Shown: positions 44,166 to 52,813 of the stretch, piece by piece
Position numbering within the stretch: position 1 is the stretch's first letter
Layout: each line of letters opens with the position of its first letter
Source: Sphingobacterium psychroaquaticum
GTDB lineage: Bacteria; Bacteroidota; Bacteroidia; Sphingobacteriales; Sphingobacteriaceae
Length of the DNA: 64,000 bases
Reading direction: 5' to 3'
NCBI RefSeq assembly: GCF_900177625.1
Contig: NZ_FXAU01000001.1
Coordinates: 1,046,644-1,110,643 of the forward strand
The notes under the pieces: model-generated
Seen by the model: the letters and a program-made list of their open reading frames with translations, nothing else
Database searches by the model: none
What the model was told of the DNA's origin: nothing
Translations under genes and position numbers: made by a program

Positions 44166-44498
44166 ATGCCTTCGAACGCAAAGAGTCACAATTCATCGGG
44201 CTTATGTTTGAAACGGTCTATTGGAACAGTCAAAAGTGACAAGGGCAAGCAGCGAGCTTTATATGAGCAGACCCGAAAACTTTTAGTACTAGTTCTGTAT
44301 CTATCTTGTTTGGCAATTGCCGGTATAGTGTTTTACGACCTTTATCAAAACGACTATAATGTATTTAATTGGACGTCTAGCTCTGCTAGTCCAAACATCT
44401 CCACGTTTAGGATAAACCCTTATTCTCAAGGTGGTTTTGGTCCATGTTGGTTACTCGGTCATCTACTCGTAGCGCATATTACTAAAAGCGGCTTATAA
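44166..44498 (+). CDS. Doubtful small membrane protein gene after the SDR gene
   Basis: Open frame of 110 codons, 9 bases after the SDR stop. One hydrophobic segment (LLVLVLYLSCLAIAGIVFY) follows a basic N-terminus; the C-terminus is low in recognisable structure. Its stop codon lies inside the left arm of the terminator at 44487-44512, so it may be a 3' remnant, a genuine small gene, or chance. No family recognised. Confidence 0.3.
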   Translation: MPSNAKSHNSSGLCLKRSIGTVKSDKGKQRALYEQTRKLLVLVLYLSCLAIAGIVFYDLYQNDYNVFNWTSSSASPNISTFRINPYSQGGFGPCWLLGHLLVAHITKSGL

Positions 44499-44512
44499 AG
44501 ATAAGCCGCTTA
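44487..44512. terminator. Intrinsic terminator, 11-bp stem
   Basis: AAGCGGCTTAT-AAAG-ATAAGCCGCTT with T-rich flank. Ends the AraC/SDR transcript. Confidence 0.75.
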
Positions 44513-44619
44513 TTTAGTTCATGTATCGTATTCCAGGTTAATTTGTCAACCGATAAGGCGCTCTAGATCTTGTTCAAAGTATGTTTGTTTTGTACAGAAT
44601 TTCTATTTTATGGATAGTA

Positions 44620-44970
44620 TTACCACTCTTGACCAAAGGTTACCAAATTGCTATCAGGATCAAGTAACGAAAACTCTTTTTGCCCCCAAGGTTTAATTGC
44701 TAATTGTCCGTTTGGATGAATCGAGACTTTATTAAACAAGAGCGTTTCATAAAGTGTGTCGATATCGCTTGTTCTGATATACACTTGTCCATAATTTGCT
44801 TTTGGATCAAGTTCTTTAAAGGTGAAAAAATGGAGTTCAATATTATCTTTACCTATTAACAAATAGTCTCCGTAATCTGAAATTTCACTGAACCCCAGTT
44901 TATTAATATAAAATTCTTTTGTAGCGGTTATGTTCCGCATTGGTAATTTAGGAATTACGTTCGTTAGCAT
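44620..44970 (-). CDS. VOC-family (glyoxalase/bleomycin resistance-like) protein
   Basis: 116 residues with the beta-alpha-beta-beta-beta VOC repeat: IPKLPMRNITATKEFYINKL (start), LIGKDNIELHFF, VYIRTSDIDTLYETL and FSLLDPDSNLVTFGQ (end). The pattern is that of bleomycin-resistance-like dimeric proteins, but the actual ligand is unknown. Single gene. Confidence 0.85.
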   Translation of the reverse strand: MLTNVIPKLPMRNITATKEFYINKLGFSEISDYGDYLLIGKDNIELHFFTFKELDPKANYGQVYIRTSDIDTLYETLLFNKVSIHPNGQLAIKPWGQKEFSLLDPDSNLVTFGQEW

Positions 44971-45042
44971 TTTTTTTACCTAAATATAAATCTTTTGCTG
45001 AAAAGATCGAGCCAACAAAGAAATCAGGATCTATCTAAAACA

Positions 45043-45075
45043 AAAAAACGGTTCTTATATTAAGAACCGTTTTTT
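45043..45075 (-). terminator. Terminator downstream of tRNA-Thr
   Basis: Perfect 15-bp stem AAAAAACGGTTCTTA/TAAGAACCGTTTTTT with a TAT loop. A/T tails on both sides make it work in either direction. It lies 4 bases from the tRNA 3' end on the minus strand. Confidence 0.85.
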
Positions 45076-45079
45076 GTTG

Positions 45080-45152
<73 letters not shown>

Positions 45153-45578
45153 TTTTCTCACGAGTATTCCCCGTTTGATGATGCAAATATCAGTATCCGA
45201 ACGTTAAATTCCAAACCCATTTCTTGTTTTTTCGACTCCTAAACAGTAATCATTTGACAATCAAAGAAAAAAAATAGCAACCCATCAATGTGTGATTTAT
45301 TTTTCGATATCTCAAAAGGTAATCATATACCCATAGTGAGCAGTTTACCCCTCCTACACTACATATAGTACGTTACCTACCCAAAGGATCCGTCGAATTT
45401 AGCTAGGTTGTGGCTAACACTTCTGCGTTATTCATTGTACACAAAAAATGTCAAAATGTCTCCACAACCTACATCTTAACTGTCAAAAATTCCGATTATC
45501 AATAAAAAAATCAAAAAGGTATTTTAATTGTTATATAGCTAGCGTATTCAAGAACAAAACTATAACGAAAAACATAAT
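45153..45578. other. Intergenic region upstream of tRNA-Thr and clpB
   Basis: 426 bases between divergent transcripts. It must contain the tRNA promoter (a one-mismatch -7 at about 45182-45189 on the minus strand) and the clpB promoter. No CIRCE-type inverted repeat (TTAGCACTC) is present, so HrcA control of clpB is not indicated. No gene or repeat seen. Confidence 0.5.
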
Positions 45579-48170
45579 ATGAATTTTAATAATTATACCA
45601 TAAAAGCACAAGAGGCTATTCAGAAAGCCTCGGAGATTGCGGCTGGAAATCAACAGCAAGCGATCGAACCTGCACATATATTAAAAGCATTACTAGAGGT
45701 AGATGACAATATTATCAGTCACTTACTAAAAAAACTGAATGCAAACTTAAACTTTATCAAAGCAGAAAATGATGTGCAAATTCAGTCCTTACCAAAAGTC
45801 AGCGGCAGCAATGTATATCTAAGCAATGCGACGAGTTCAGTACTGCAAAAAGCACAAAGCTATCTCAAGGAATTCAACGACGAGTTTATCTCCATTGAGC
45901 ATTTGCTTTTGGCTTTACTTTCGGGAGGCGACAAAACAGCGCAGTTGCTAAAAGATCAAGGCGTTACGGAGAAGCATCTTAAAGCAGCGATCAAGGAACT
46001 TCGTGGTAACAACCGCGTAACGGATCAGAATGCAGAAGCGACGTATAATGCCCTTGGCAAATACGCGCGTAACCTCAATGAATTTGCGGAGTCAGGCAAG
46101 CTTGATCCGGTTATTGGTCGAGATGAAGAAATCCGCCGCGTGATGCAGATCTTATCACGCCGCACCAAGAATAACCCGATCCTAGTGGGGGAGCCAGGTG
46201 TTGGTAAAACGGCGATTGCCGAAGGCATCGCGCACCGTATAATAAAGGGTGATGCGCCAGAAAACCTAAAGAGTAAAACTGTGTTTTCGCTTGATATGGG
46301 GGCGCTAATTGCGGGAGCAAAATATAAAGGCGAATTTGAGGAACGTCTAAAAGCGGTCGTCAAGGAGGTTGCGGATAGTGATGGGGAGATCATTCTATTT
46401 ATTGATGAGATCCACACCCTGGTAGGTGCCGGAGGCGGAGAGGGCGCTATGGACGCAGCGAACATACTAAAGCCTGCTTTGGCGCGTGGAGAATTGCGTG
46501 CTATCGGTGCCACAACGTTGAATGAATACCAAAAGTATTTCGAAAAAGATAAGGCGCTCGAACGCCGCTTCCAAAAGGTAATGGTGGAAGAGCCTGATAC
46601 GCAAGATGCGATATCCATTCTCCGGGGTCTGAAAGAGCGTTATGAAACACATCACAAAGTGCGTATTCTCGATGAGTCTATTATTGCAGCTGTAGAGTTA
46701 TCACAACGTTATATTACCGATCGTTTTCTTCCGGATAAGGCGATTGACTTAATTGATGAGGCTGCGTCTAAACTCCGTTTGGAAATGGATTCTGTCCCAG
46801 AATCTGTTGATGAACTGGACCGACGAATTATGCAGTTAGAAATTGAACGCGAAGCGATCAAGCGTGAGAACGACGAAAAGAAAGTCAGTGAGCTATCTGA
46901 GACTATTGCAAACTTATCGAGCGAACGCGACTCTTTAAAAGCAGCTTGGCAGTCGGAGAAATCTTTGGTAGATCGTGTAAACCAAGAGATCCAAAATATT
47001 GAAAACTATAAGTTGGAAGCCGACCAAGCGGAACGTGCGGGTGATTACGGTAAAGTGGCCGAGCTGCGCTATGGAAAGATAAAAGAAGCACAAGATACTG
47101 TAGAGAAGCTAAAAGCAGAGTTGGAAGAAAAACAAGATAGCAGCCGTATGCTCAAGGAAGAGGTTACCTCCGATGATATTGCTGATGTGGTATCCAAATG
47201 GACAGGTATCCCCGTGAGCAAGATGGTGCAATCGGAACGCGAAAAGCTACTGCATCTGGAAGATGAGCTACATAAACGTGTTGCGGGCCAAAATGAGGCG
47301 ATCGAAGCGATTTCGGATGCGATCCGACGTTCTCGTGCAGGACTGAGTGATGCGAAACGTCCAATAGGGTCCTTTATCTTCTTGGGGACAACGGGAGTTG
47401 GTAAGACCGAACTTGCGAAAGCCTTAGCCGAATTCTTATTCGATGATGAGCACGCTTTAGTGCGTATTGATATGTCTGAATACCAGGAGCGCCACGCAGT
47501 CTCCCGCTTGATTGGTGCCCCTCCAGGATATGTTGGATATGATGAAGGTGGACAACTCACAGAGGCGGTACGGCGGAGACCCTATTCGGTGGTTTTACTC
47601 GATGAAATTGAAAAGGCGCATCCGGATGTTTTCAATATCTTGTTACAGGTATTGGACGATGGACATTTAACAGATAATAAAGGTCGCGTTGTGAACTTTA
47701 AGAACACCATTATTATCATGACGTCGAATACGGGGTCACATATCATCCAGGAAAACTTCTCGCATTTAACGGAAGCCAACCACGATGAAGTTGTAGCCAA
47801 AACAAAGGATGAAGTATTCGATCTATTACAGAAATCGATCCGTCCGGAGTTCTTGAACAGGATTGATGAAGTGATTATGTTCACCCCATTAAGTCGCCAT
47901 GAGATTGGTGACATTGTTAAAATGCAGTTTAAGCATGTGCAGCAACAGCTCGCTGAACAGAATATCCAGATTGAAGCGAGTGATGAAGCATTAGACTGGT
48001 TGGCACAATTGGGCTACGATCCGGTGTATGGAGCACGTCCTTTAAAACGTGTGATTCAGAAGCGTATCTTAAATGAGCTTTCCAAGGAAATCCTTTCTGG
48101 AAAAGTATCACGAGATGCCCATATTAAACTGGATGTCTTTGACGGCCAGTTTGTATTCTTGAATAAATAA
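45579..48170 (+). CDS. clpB: ATP-dependent chaperone ClpB
   Basis: 863-residue disaggregase that works with DnaK on aggregated proteins. Clp_N double repeat (residues about 1-145), first AAA+ module with Walker A GEPGVGKTA, coiled-coil middle domain (about residues 400-520, the feature separating ClpB from ClpA/ClpC), second AAA+ module with GTTGVGKTE and sensor region FLNRIDE, and the C-terminal domain. Length is standard. Terminator follows directly after the stop codon. Confidence 0.98.
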   Translation: MNFNNYTIKAQEAIQKASEIAAGNQQQAIEPAHILKALLEVDDNIISHLLKKLNANLNFIKAENDVQIQSLPKVSGSNVYLSNATSSVLQKAQSYLKEFNDEFISIEHLLLALLSGGDKTAQLLKDQGVTEKHLKAAIKELRGNNRVTDQNAEATYNALGKYARNLNEFAESGKLDPVIGRDEEIRRVMQILSRRTKNNPILVGEPGVGKTAIAEGIAHRIIKGDAPENLKSKTVFSLDMGALIAGAKYKGEFEERLKAVVKEVADSDGEIILFIDEIHTLVGAGGGEGAMDAANILKPALARGELRAIGATTLNEYQKYFEKDKALERRFQKVMVEEPDTQDAISILRGLKERYETHHKVRILDESIIAAVELSQRYITDRFLPDKAIDLIDEAASKLRLEMDSVPESVDELDRRIMQLEIEREAIKRENDEKKVSELSETIANLSSERDSLKAAWQSEKSLVDRVNQEIQNIENYKLEADQAERAGDYGKVAELRYGKIKEAQDTVEKLKAELEEKQDSSRMLKEEVTSDDIADVVSKWTGIPVSKMVQSEREKLLHLEDELHKRVAGQNEAIEAISDAIRRSRAGLSDAKRPIGSFIFLGTTGVGKTELAKALAEFLFDDEHALVRIDMSEYQERHAVSRLIGAPPGYVGYDEGGQLTEAVRRRPYSVVLLDEIEKAHPDVFNILLQVLDDGHLTDNKGRVVNFKNTIIIMTSNTGSHIIQENFSHLTEANHDEVVAKTKDEVFDLLQKSIRPEFLNRIDEVIMFTPLSRHEIGDIVKMQFKHVQQQLAEQNIQIEASDEALDWLAQLGYDPVYGARPLKRVIQKRILNELSKEILSGKVSRDAHIKLDVFDGQFVFLNK

Positions 48171-48208
48171 AAAAAAAGAGGCGCTACCTATTAGCGCCTC
48201 TTTTTTTT
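48171..48208. terminator. Bidirectional terminator between clpB and the convergent gene
   Basis: GAGGCGCTA pairs with TAGCGCCTC around a 5-base loop, with an A7 run before and a T8 run after. It serves both genes; the convergent gene's stop codon lies in the T run. Confidence 0.9.
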
Positions 48209-49184
48209 ATTCAGCTTTTTCATTGGTAATAGCCAATCGCTGTGATCCTGTATTTGCAGGGCATGCTACATCATTCGTAGCATCATAAACAAGCGGTTTA
48301 TTTCCCTTCGTGGCGATCAATTCTTCCGGAACATATACCTGAACTTTTGTCCGAGAAAATCCGCTTGGAAAGTAACGCACATAGTAACCATCGGGATGTA
48401 ACGTCCATACTCCACTAGGCACATCACTCCGTACTTCTGCCATCCCCGCTAAAATAGCGTACTGCTCAAACTCAGCATAAGAGTAGTTGCCCGAAGACAC
48501 GAGTTGTCTGATATTATTCTCTGCTTCAAAAATAGTACGCATGAAAGCCGGCATTTCACCTTTTGCTTTTTCCACAATATCAAAAGGAAGAATACCCAAC
48601 GCACCATTTTCAAGTTGCAAAATTTGTTGTGGCGTTAATAATTTTAATGCCGTCTCCTTCACAGGTCCCGAATAATCAATAAATTTAGTACGCGCAATAA
48701 TGGTCCATAAGAGCATCTGTATATCCGTTTGCTCTACTTCCGGATGTTTTTCTGCACTTTTTAAGATTGCAATTACAATATCCTTCTTTTTTCCTTCTGT
48801 TGGCGCGTACATATACCCATCCCCGGAAGAAGGCGCGTATGTTCCCGCCTTAAGACAATAGCTTTTTGCCGTCATTTCAAAATGTCCAGCAGCCAAGACA
48901 AATCCATCTGCACCATTTTTTGTCAGCTGGTCCAACGGTTTATAGGTCGCGTCATTATGAAATGAAGGACGTTCCTCCCCTTTTCTATTCACATCTTCGA
49001 AGCTCGTAGAAATTGCTTCCGGCTCTTTTAACAACTTGTCTACGCCAAAAGATTTCGCTGCTTTTGAGGTAACGGCTTTACTAGCTTTGTTTAGCAGATC
49101 TCCGAATTGTGCCTGCGCACCATTTACTGCCAAAAACAAACCACACACGGTTAGCACAAGCCAACGGGTATTTTTCCTTTTCAT
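48207..49184 (-). CDS. Secreted protein of unknown function
   Basis: 325 residues with a Sec signal peptide (LVLTVCGLFLAVNGAQAQ). The mature protein starts FGDLLNKASKAVTSKAAKS, contains a mixed helical middle and ends with a segment including YVRYFPSGFSRTKVQVYVP and a late PANTGSQRLAI. Two or more cysteines are present (KSYCLKAG, DVACPANTG). I do not recognise the family. TAGCTTTG at 49210-49217 (minus) is a possible -7 element. Confidence 0.75.
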   Translation of the reverse strand: MKRKNTRWLVLTVCGLFLAVNGAQAQFGDLLNKASKAVTSKAAKSFGVDKLLKEPEAISTSFEDVNRKGEERPSFHNDATYKPLDQLTKNGADGFVLAAGHFEMTAKSYCLKAGTYAPSSGDGYMYAPTEGKKKDIVIAILKSAEKHPEVEQTDIQMLLWTIIARTKFIDYSGPVKETALKLLTPQQILQLENGALGILPFDIVEKAKGEMPAFMRTIFEAENNIRQLVSSGNYSYAEFEQYAILAGMAEVRSDVPSGVWTLHPDGYYVRYFPSGFSRTKVQVYVPEELIATKGNKPLVYDATNDVACPANTGSQRLAITNEKAE

Positions 49185-49572
49185 AATAGTTCAATAAACG
49201 AGTAAGCTACAAAGCTACTGTAATTTCTATTATGAAAATATTAATTTTTAGTCTTAGTAGACGAAAAAGGTGCACCCTACAGAGATGCACCTTTGACAGG
49301 TATTAAGACAAGATTTAGTATGGATTACGAATAATCTATACGACAAAGTAGCGGTATTTTATTTCTACTTCGAACCACAATAAGGTAGAAAGAAAGTGAA
49401 ATAAGACACATTTTTATACAAGGTTATATTAACGTGAGCTGAAAGAGATCTAAAAAGTAGATGGCTAGAAAAAAATATTGCGGTGAGCGGTATTAAATAT
49501 GTAATTTTGCACCTTCAAAAATGCCCTCTGTCGGAATCCCCAACCCAGGACGTTTTTTGTGGGAAGTTAAGT
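49185..49572. other. Intergenic region with a hairpin
   Basis: About 390 bases between divergent genes. AAAGGTGCA pairs with TGCACCTTT at 49266-49294 around an 11-base loop; its role is unclear as no gene ends here. The promoter of the downstream exporter lies at 49478-49509. No coding frame I would support. Confidence 0.45.
49478..49509 (+). promoter_or_regulatory. Promoter of the RhtA-like exporter gene
   Basis: TTG at 49478-49480, a 21-base spacer and TAATTTTG at 49502-49509, 63 bases before the ATG at 49573. Confidence 0.5.
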
Positions 49573-50418
49573 ATGAAAAAAACTAAAATGGCAGTTCCTG
49601 CGGCGCTGCTATCTATGATCTGTGTTCAAGGTGGAGCATCTATCGCTAAGCGAATGTTTCCGGTAGTTGGGGCTGTGGCAACCAGCGCTTTACGTATCGG
49701 TATATCAGCCATTATTTTAACATTGATCAATCGTCCAAAATTAAGTCAGTTTACACGCAAGCAATGGCTTTATTGCTTTTTGTATGGTCTTGGTATCGCA
49801 GCGATGAATCTTATTTTCTACATGGCAATCCAACGAATTCCCCTTGGACTCGGCGTAACAATTGAGTTTGTGGGCCCTTTATTCCTCGCACTAGCCCTAT
49901 CTCGCAAGTGGCTTGATGTTCTATGGGCTATGCTCGCCTGCCTCGGGATCCTACTGATTGTACCGTGGCAAAACGATCACCTTGACTTATTGGGCTTGTT
50001 TTTAGCATTCTTAGCGGGCGCGTTTTGGGCTCTCTATATTATAATAGGTGGTAAAATATCCAAAGTAATGAAAGGCAGAGATGCTGTGACAACAGGTATG
50101 TTGGTTGCAGCGGCTATTATTTTCCCCTTTGCATTATGGGATGGCGCCATTTTTCATGTAACCCCCATTATACTTCTTCAAGGTCTTGGAATCGCGATCC
50201 TTTCCAGTGCCCTCCCCTTTACCCTGGATTTTGTGGCATTAAAAAATATTCCGGCAAAAACTTTTAGCGTCTTAACGAGTTTACATCCTGCTTTTGCTGC
50301 TTTCTCGGGCTTGATCTTCTTACAAGAGCAACTTACACCCTTGCAATGGACTTCGATTGCCTGTGTCGTATTAGCCAGTATGGGGACTACACTTTTCAGC
50401 CGTAACGAAGCGGGGTAA
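49573..50418 (+). CDS. EamA-family exporter (RhtA-like)
   Basis: 281 residues, ten predicted helices. The N-terminal block AALLSMICVQGGASIAKRMF and the central TIEFVGPLFLALALSRKWLD resemble RhtA, the threonine/homoserine exporter of the DMT superfamily. A longer frame from 49483 would start beside the promoter and add 30 hydrophilic residues not typical of the family; the ATG at 49573 is preferred. Ends in a terminator. Confidence 0.85.
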   Translation: MKKTKMAVPAALLSMICVQGGASIAKRMFPVVGAVATSALRIGISAIILTLINRPKLSQFTRKQWLYCFLYGLGIAAMNLIFYMAIQRIPLGLGVTIEFVGPLFLALALSRKWLDVLWAMLACLGILLIVPWQNDHLDLLGLFLAFLAGAFWALYIIIGGKISKVMKGRDAVTTGMLVAAAIIFPFALWDGAIFHVTPIILLQGLGIAILSSALPFTLDFVALKNIPAKTFSVLTSLHPAFAAFSGLIFLQEQLTPLQWTSIACVVLASMGTTLFSRNEAG

Positions 50419-50445
50419 AACTTGACTTAATTGACGTAAAATATA

Positions 50446-50482
50446 AACCTCCATCTTTACATATAGCGTATAGATGGAGGTT
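50446..50482. terminator. Intrinsic terminator, 11-bp stem
   Basis: AACCTCCATCT pairs with AGATGGAGGTT around a 15-base loop, followed by T residues on the plus strand and TTTATATTTTA on the minus strand. It ends the RhtA-like gene and may also end a leftward small transcript. Confidence 0.75.
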
Positions 50483-50559
50483 TCTTGTTTTAGTAAAGGG
50501 ATTGTTAGTTATGAACGTACTAAAACAGCTGAAAAATGTTAAGATTTTACTGCAACAAA

Positions 50560-50619
50560 TTAACGCTCAAGCGCTGTTACGATATTGGTAACGAGTTTTC
50601 TGATGCTTTTAATTTTCAT
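50560..50619 (-). CDS. Possible 19-residue cationic peptide
   Basis: MKIKSIRKLVTNIVTALER followed by TAA. Charge about +4 at neutral pH, and the basic/hydrophobic spacing would give an amphipathic helix. A consensus -7 element (TACTTTTG) lies 42 bases upstream and a hairpin terminator 77 bases downstream. No homologue recognised; such a short frame can occur by chance. Confidence 0.3.
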   Translation of the reverse strand: MKIKSIRKLVTNIVTALER

Positions 50620-50661
50620 TGTTATTATTCGTTTGTATCAATTTGTGCATTATTTACGTTA

Positions 50662-50669
50662 CAAAAGTA
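50662..50669 (-). promoter_or_regulatory. -7 promoter element facing left
   Basis: TACTTTTG on the minus strand matches TAnnTTTG. There is no clear -33 partner at 19-21 bases. Confidence 0.4.
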
Positions 50670-50816
50670 GTGTGCAAACAGGTAGTAAAAGGCCAACAAC
50701 AGACTTTATACTATAAGCTAAGGATCAAAATCATTTCTTCCCAAAAAAAAGTATTAAGTTGCCTGAACAAAAGTCTGGTAATACCTGTTTTCAGAATGAT
50801 TTAACTGTCAACTAAG

Positions 50817-51797
50817 ATGAAAGAAATAACGCATTCATTTGGCGTGGAGACCGACTGGGTAGACCATATGGTTCAGCAACTGGATGGAGAGGTTGTGAAC
50901 GGTCGTTTTATCGTACCGAGAGAGGTTTATACGGGTAGTCATTATGTCACCTCCGTGAGTCCCCATATTACGGTAATGCTGGCCGACATGACCTATCAAC
51001 AGGATGTCTGTTACAAGCTAAGAAATCGTAACCATGATTTTGTGGGTATTTATTTTAACTTAAATGAAGGTGAATCTTTACACATTTTAGGTGAAACGGC
51101 ACGTCCCATGGGGAGATGGAAGTTTAATTTGGCAATCCTGGATAGTGCTCTTGATGTTGACTACTCGGTCAAAGCAGGCACCAAGACCTTTAACTTAAGT
51201 TTGTTCGTTCGGAAAAGCTTTTTGAAAGAATACCTAACGCGTTCTCATATTTTTACAGATGTATTAGATCACCTATTTGATGATGCGTATAATACAATTG
51301 TACGGTATGATCGTATGGACAACCACGCCTGGCAGGTGATCCATGACCTGCAGCGACGAGATCCCAACGCTATTTCCTTTGATGTTTTTTTACAGGCTAG
51401 TGTCTATTTTCTATTGGCAAGCTGTATCGATCAGGGATTGAATCGAGATGTCCTTATTCAGAAAGTCGATAATACAGATATCAAAGCCATATTGGCTGCT
51501 CAATCTTACCTACTCGAACAATTAGAAAATCCCTTTCCGGGTATCAGTGTTCTCGCTAAAGATGCAAACATGTCAGAGACTAAATTTAAACGTCTTTACC
51601 TGAAGGTAACAGGCATGTCTCCGAGTTCCTTTTTTATGGATAATAAGCTAACTCTTGCTCGTGAGCTGCTCGAAGATCCACAGTACACCATAGCAGAGGT
51701 GGCCCATAGACTAGATTTCGCTGATCCGTCACACCTAACATCCTTATTTAAAAATAGATTTGGGATATTGCCAAAAGAGTATAGTAACCTTTTATAA
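50817..51797 (+). CDS. AraC-family transcriptional regulator (first of a tandem pair)
   Basis: 326 residues. A divergent N-terminal sensor domain of about 220 residues precedes a C-terminal AraC domain: LLEQLENPFPGISVLAKDAN with first HTH MSETKFKRLYLKVTGMSPSS, and second HTH IAEVAHRLDFADPSHLTSLF. The gene lies 11 bases before a paralogous AraC gene. Both run toward the lactone operon. It may sense a lactone or its product, which is inferred from position only. Confidence 0.9.
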   Translation: MKEITHSFGVETDWVDHMVQQLDGEVVNGRFIVPREVYTGSHYVTSVSPHITVMLADMTYQQDVCYKLRNRNHDFVGIYFNLNEGESLHILGETARPMGRWKFNLAILDSALDVDYSVKAGTKTFNLSLFVRKSFLKEYLTRSHIFTDVLDHLFDDAYNTIVRYDRMDNHAWQVIHDLQRRDPNAISFDVFLQASVYFLLASCIDQGLNRDVLIQKVDNTDIKAILAAQSYLLEQLENPFPGISVLAKDANMSETKFKRLYLKVTGMSPSSFFMDNKLTLARELLEDPQYTIAEVAHRLDFADPSHLTSLFKNRFGILPKEYSNLL

Positions 51798-51808
51798 TCT
51801 AAAGAGAC

Positions 51809-52813
51809 ATGAAAGCTAAGATCATCAAACACCGCATGGGGATAGCAATCGATTGGCAACAAGATTTTAAGGATGCTTTAGGCGCGGTTTCATTTAACGA
51901 CCATTATTTGATTTTTCCTAAAGAGATCGGAGATGGCTGTTCTTTCTATCTCGAAGTATTACCCGGCCTAATGCTACTCATTGTGGATTTTACCTTCCGG
52001 GAACAATATATCCTTACTAAATATGCAAGTTCGGAAGACTATTGCATTGCTTATTATGATTTGAGTGAAGAGTTGAGTATCCATCACGTCAATGGAGAGC
52101 AACATCAGGTCGGATACCAAGCACAATTGGGAATGGGCATCGTTGATGGAAGCCTAGAGAGTACGTATATTGCTCCAATTGGACAGCGAATGTACTCCTT
52201 TAGGTTATTGATATCTAAAGAACTATTAAAACACTATTTAGCGGGTAAACTACCCCTTTCCAAAGCTGAAAAAGCTTTTGACACGCGAAAAAATACAATT
52301 TTCTTTTATACTCATATGGATAGTCGTACCAAAATTGCGCTATTGAACTTGCGAGATTGCTCTTTTGCAGATGCTACCTTTGTTTTTAAGGCGCAGGGTA
52401 CAGCATTACAAGCATTTGGTTACCTCATAGAGAAAATGTCGGAAGAAGAACCTGAATTAGGTCGGCTCTCCGCAACGGAAGTACATATGATTATGGCGTC
52501 ACAAAAGTACCTCCTTGATAGGCTACTCGAACCTTTTCCTGGAATCGATTATTTAGCAGATATGGCTGGAATGTCAGCCTCGAAGTATAAAAAGATCTTT
52601 AAAAAGATACTAAAAAACTCACCCAATAACTTCTTTATACAAGAGAAACTATTGCTAGCAAAGAAACTATTGGAAAGTGGGAAATATGAAAGTATAAATG
52701 CGGTGAGCTATGTCGTGGGATACTCGAAGCCAGGTCATTTTTCCGCAAATTATAAGAAGCAATTTGACAAACTCCCTAATTCAGACTTTGTCAAATGCTT
52801 TAGTGAAACTTAG
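51809..52813 (+). CDS. AraC-family transcriptional regulator (second of a tandem pair)
   Basis: 334 residues, same layout as the upstream gene; shared features include the YLLxxLxxPFPGI linker before the HTH region. The second HTH (INAVSYVVGYSKPGHFSANY) is less canonical. N-terminal domain identity with its neighbour is low, so the two may bind different ligands. Its stop overlaps the convergent dehydrogenase stop by 4 bases, so there is no room for a terminator between them. Confidence 0.9.
   Translation: MKAKIIKHRMGIAIDWQQDFKDALGAVSFNDHYLIFPKEIGDGCSFYLEVLPGLMLLIVDFTFREQYILTKYASSEDYCIAYYDLSEELSIHHVNGEQHQVGYQAQLGMGIVDGSLESTYIAPIGQRMYSFRLLISKELLKHYLAGKLPLSKAEKAFDTRKNTIFFYTHMDSRTKIALLNLRDCSFADATFVFKAQGTALQAFGYLIEKMSEEEPELGRLSATEVHMIMASQKYLLDRLLEPFPGIDYLADMAGMSASKYKKIFKKILKNSPNNFFIQEKLLLAKKLLESGKYESINAVSYVVGYSKPGHFSANYKKQFDKLPNSDFVKCFSET

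Larger units (their letters stand above)
50419..50816. other. Intergenic region with a possible minus-strand small transcript
   Basis: 398 bases. A hairpin at 50446-50482, a -7 element on the minus strand at 50662-50669 and a 19-codon frame between them suggest a short transcript of about 210 bases running left. Other short frames here (plus strand, 50619-50804) are not convincing. Confidence 0.4.

Noticed and set aside
45153-45578. CIRCE/HrcA operator upstream of clpB
   Set aside because: No TTAGCACTC-N9-GAGTGCTAA or near version found.
46025-46618. 197-codon minus-strand frame within clpB
   Set aside because: Antisense shadow with Ser/Arg/Pro-rich composition, a usual product of a biased coding strand.
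47069-47560. 163-codon minus-strand frame within clpB
   Set aside because: Same reason: antisense shadow of the second AAA+ module.
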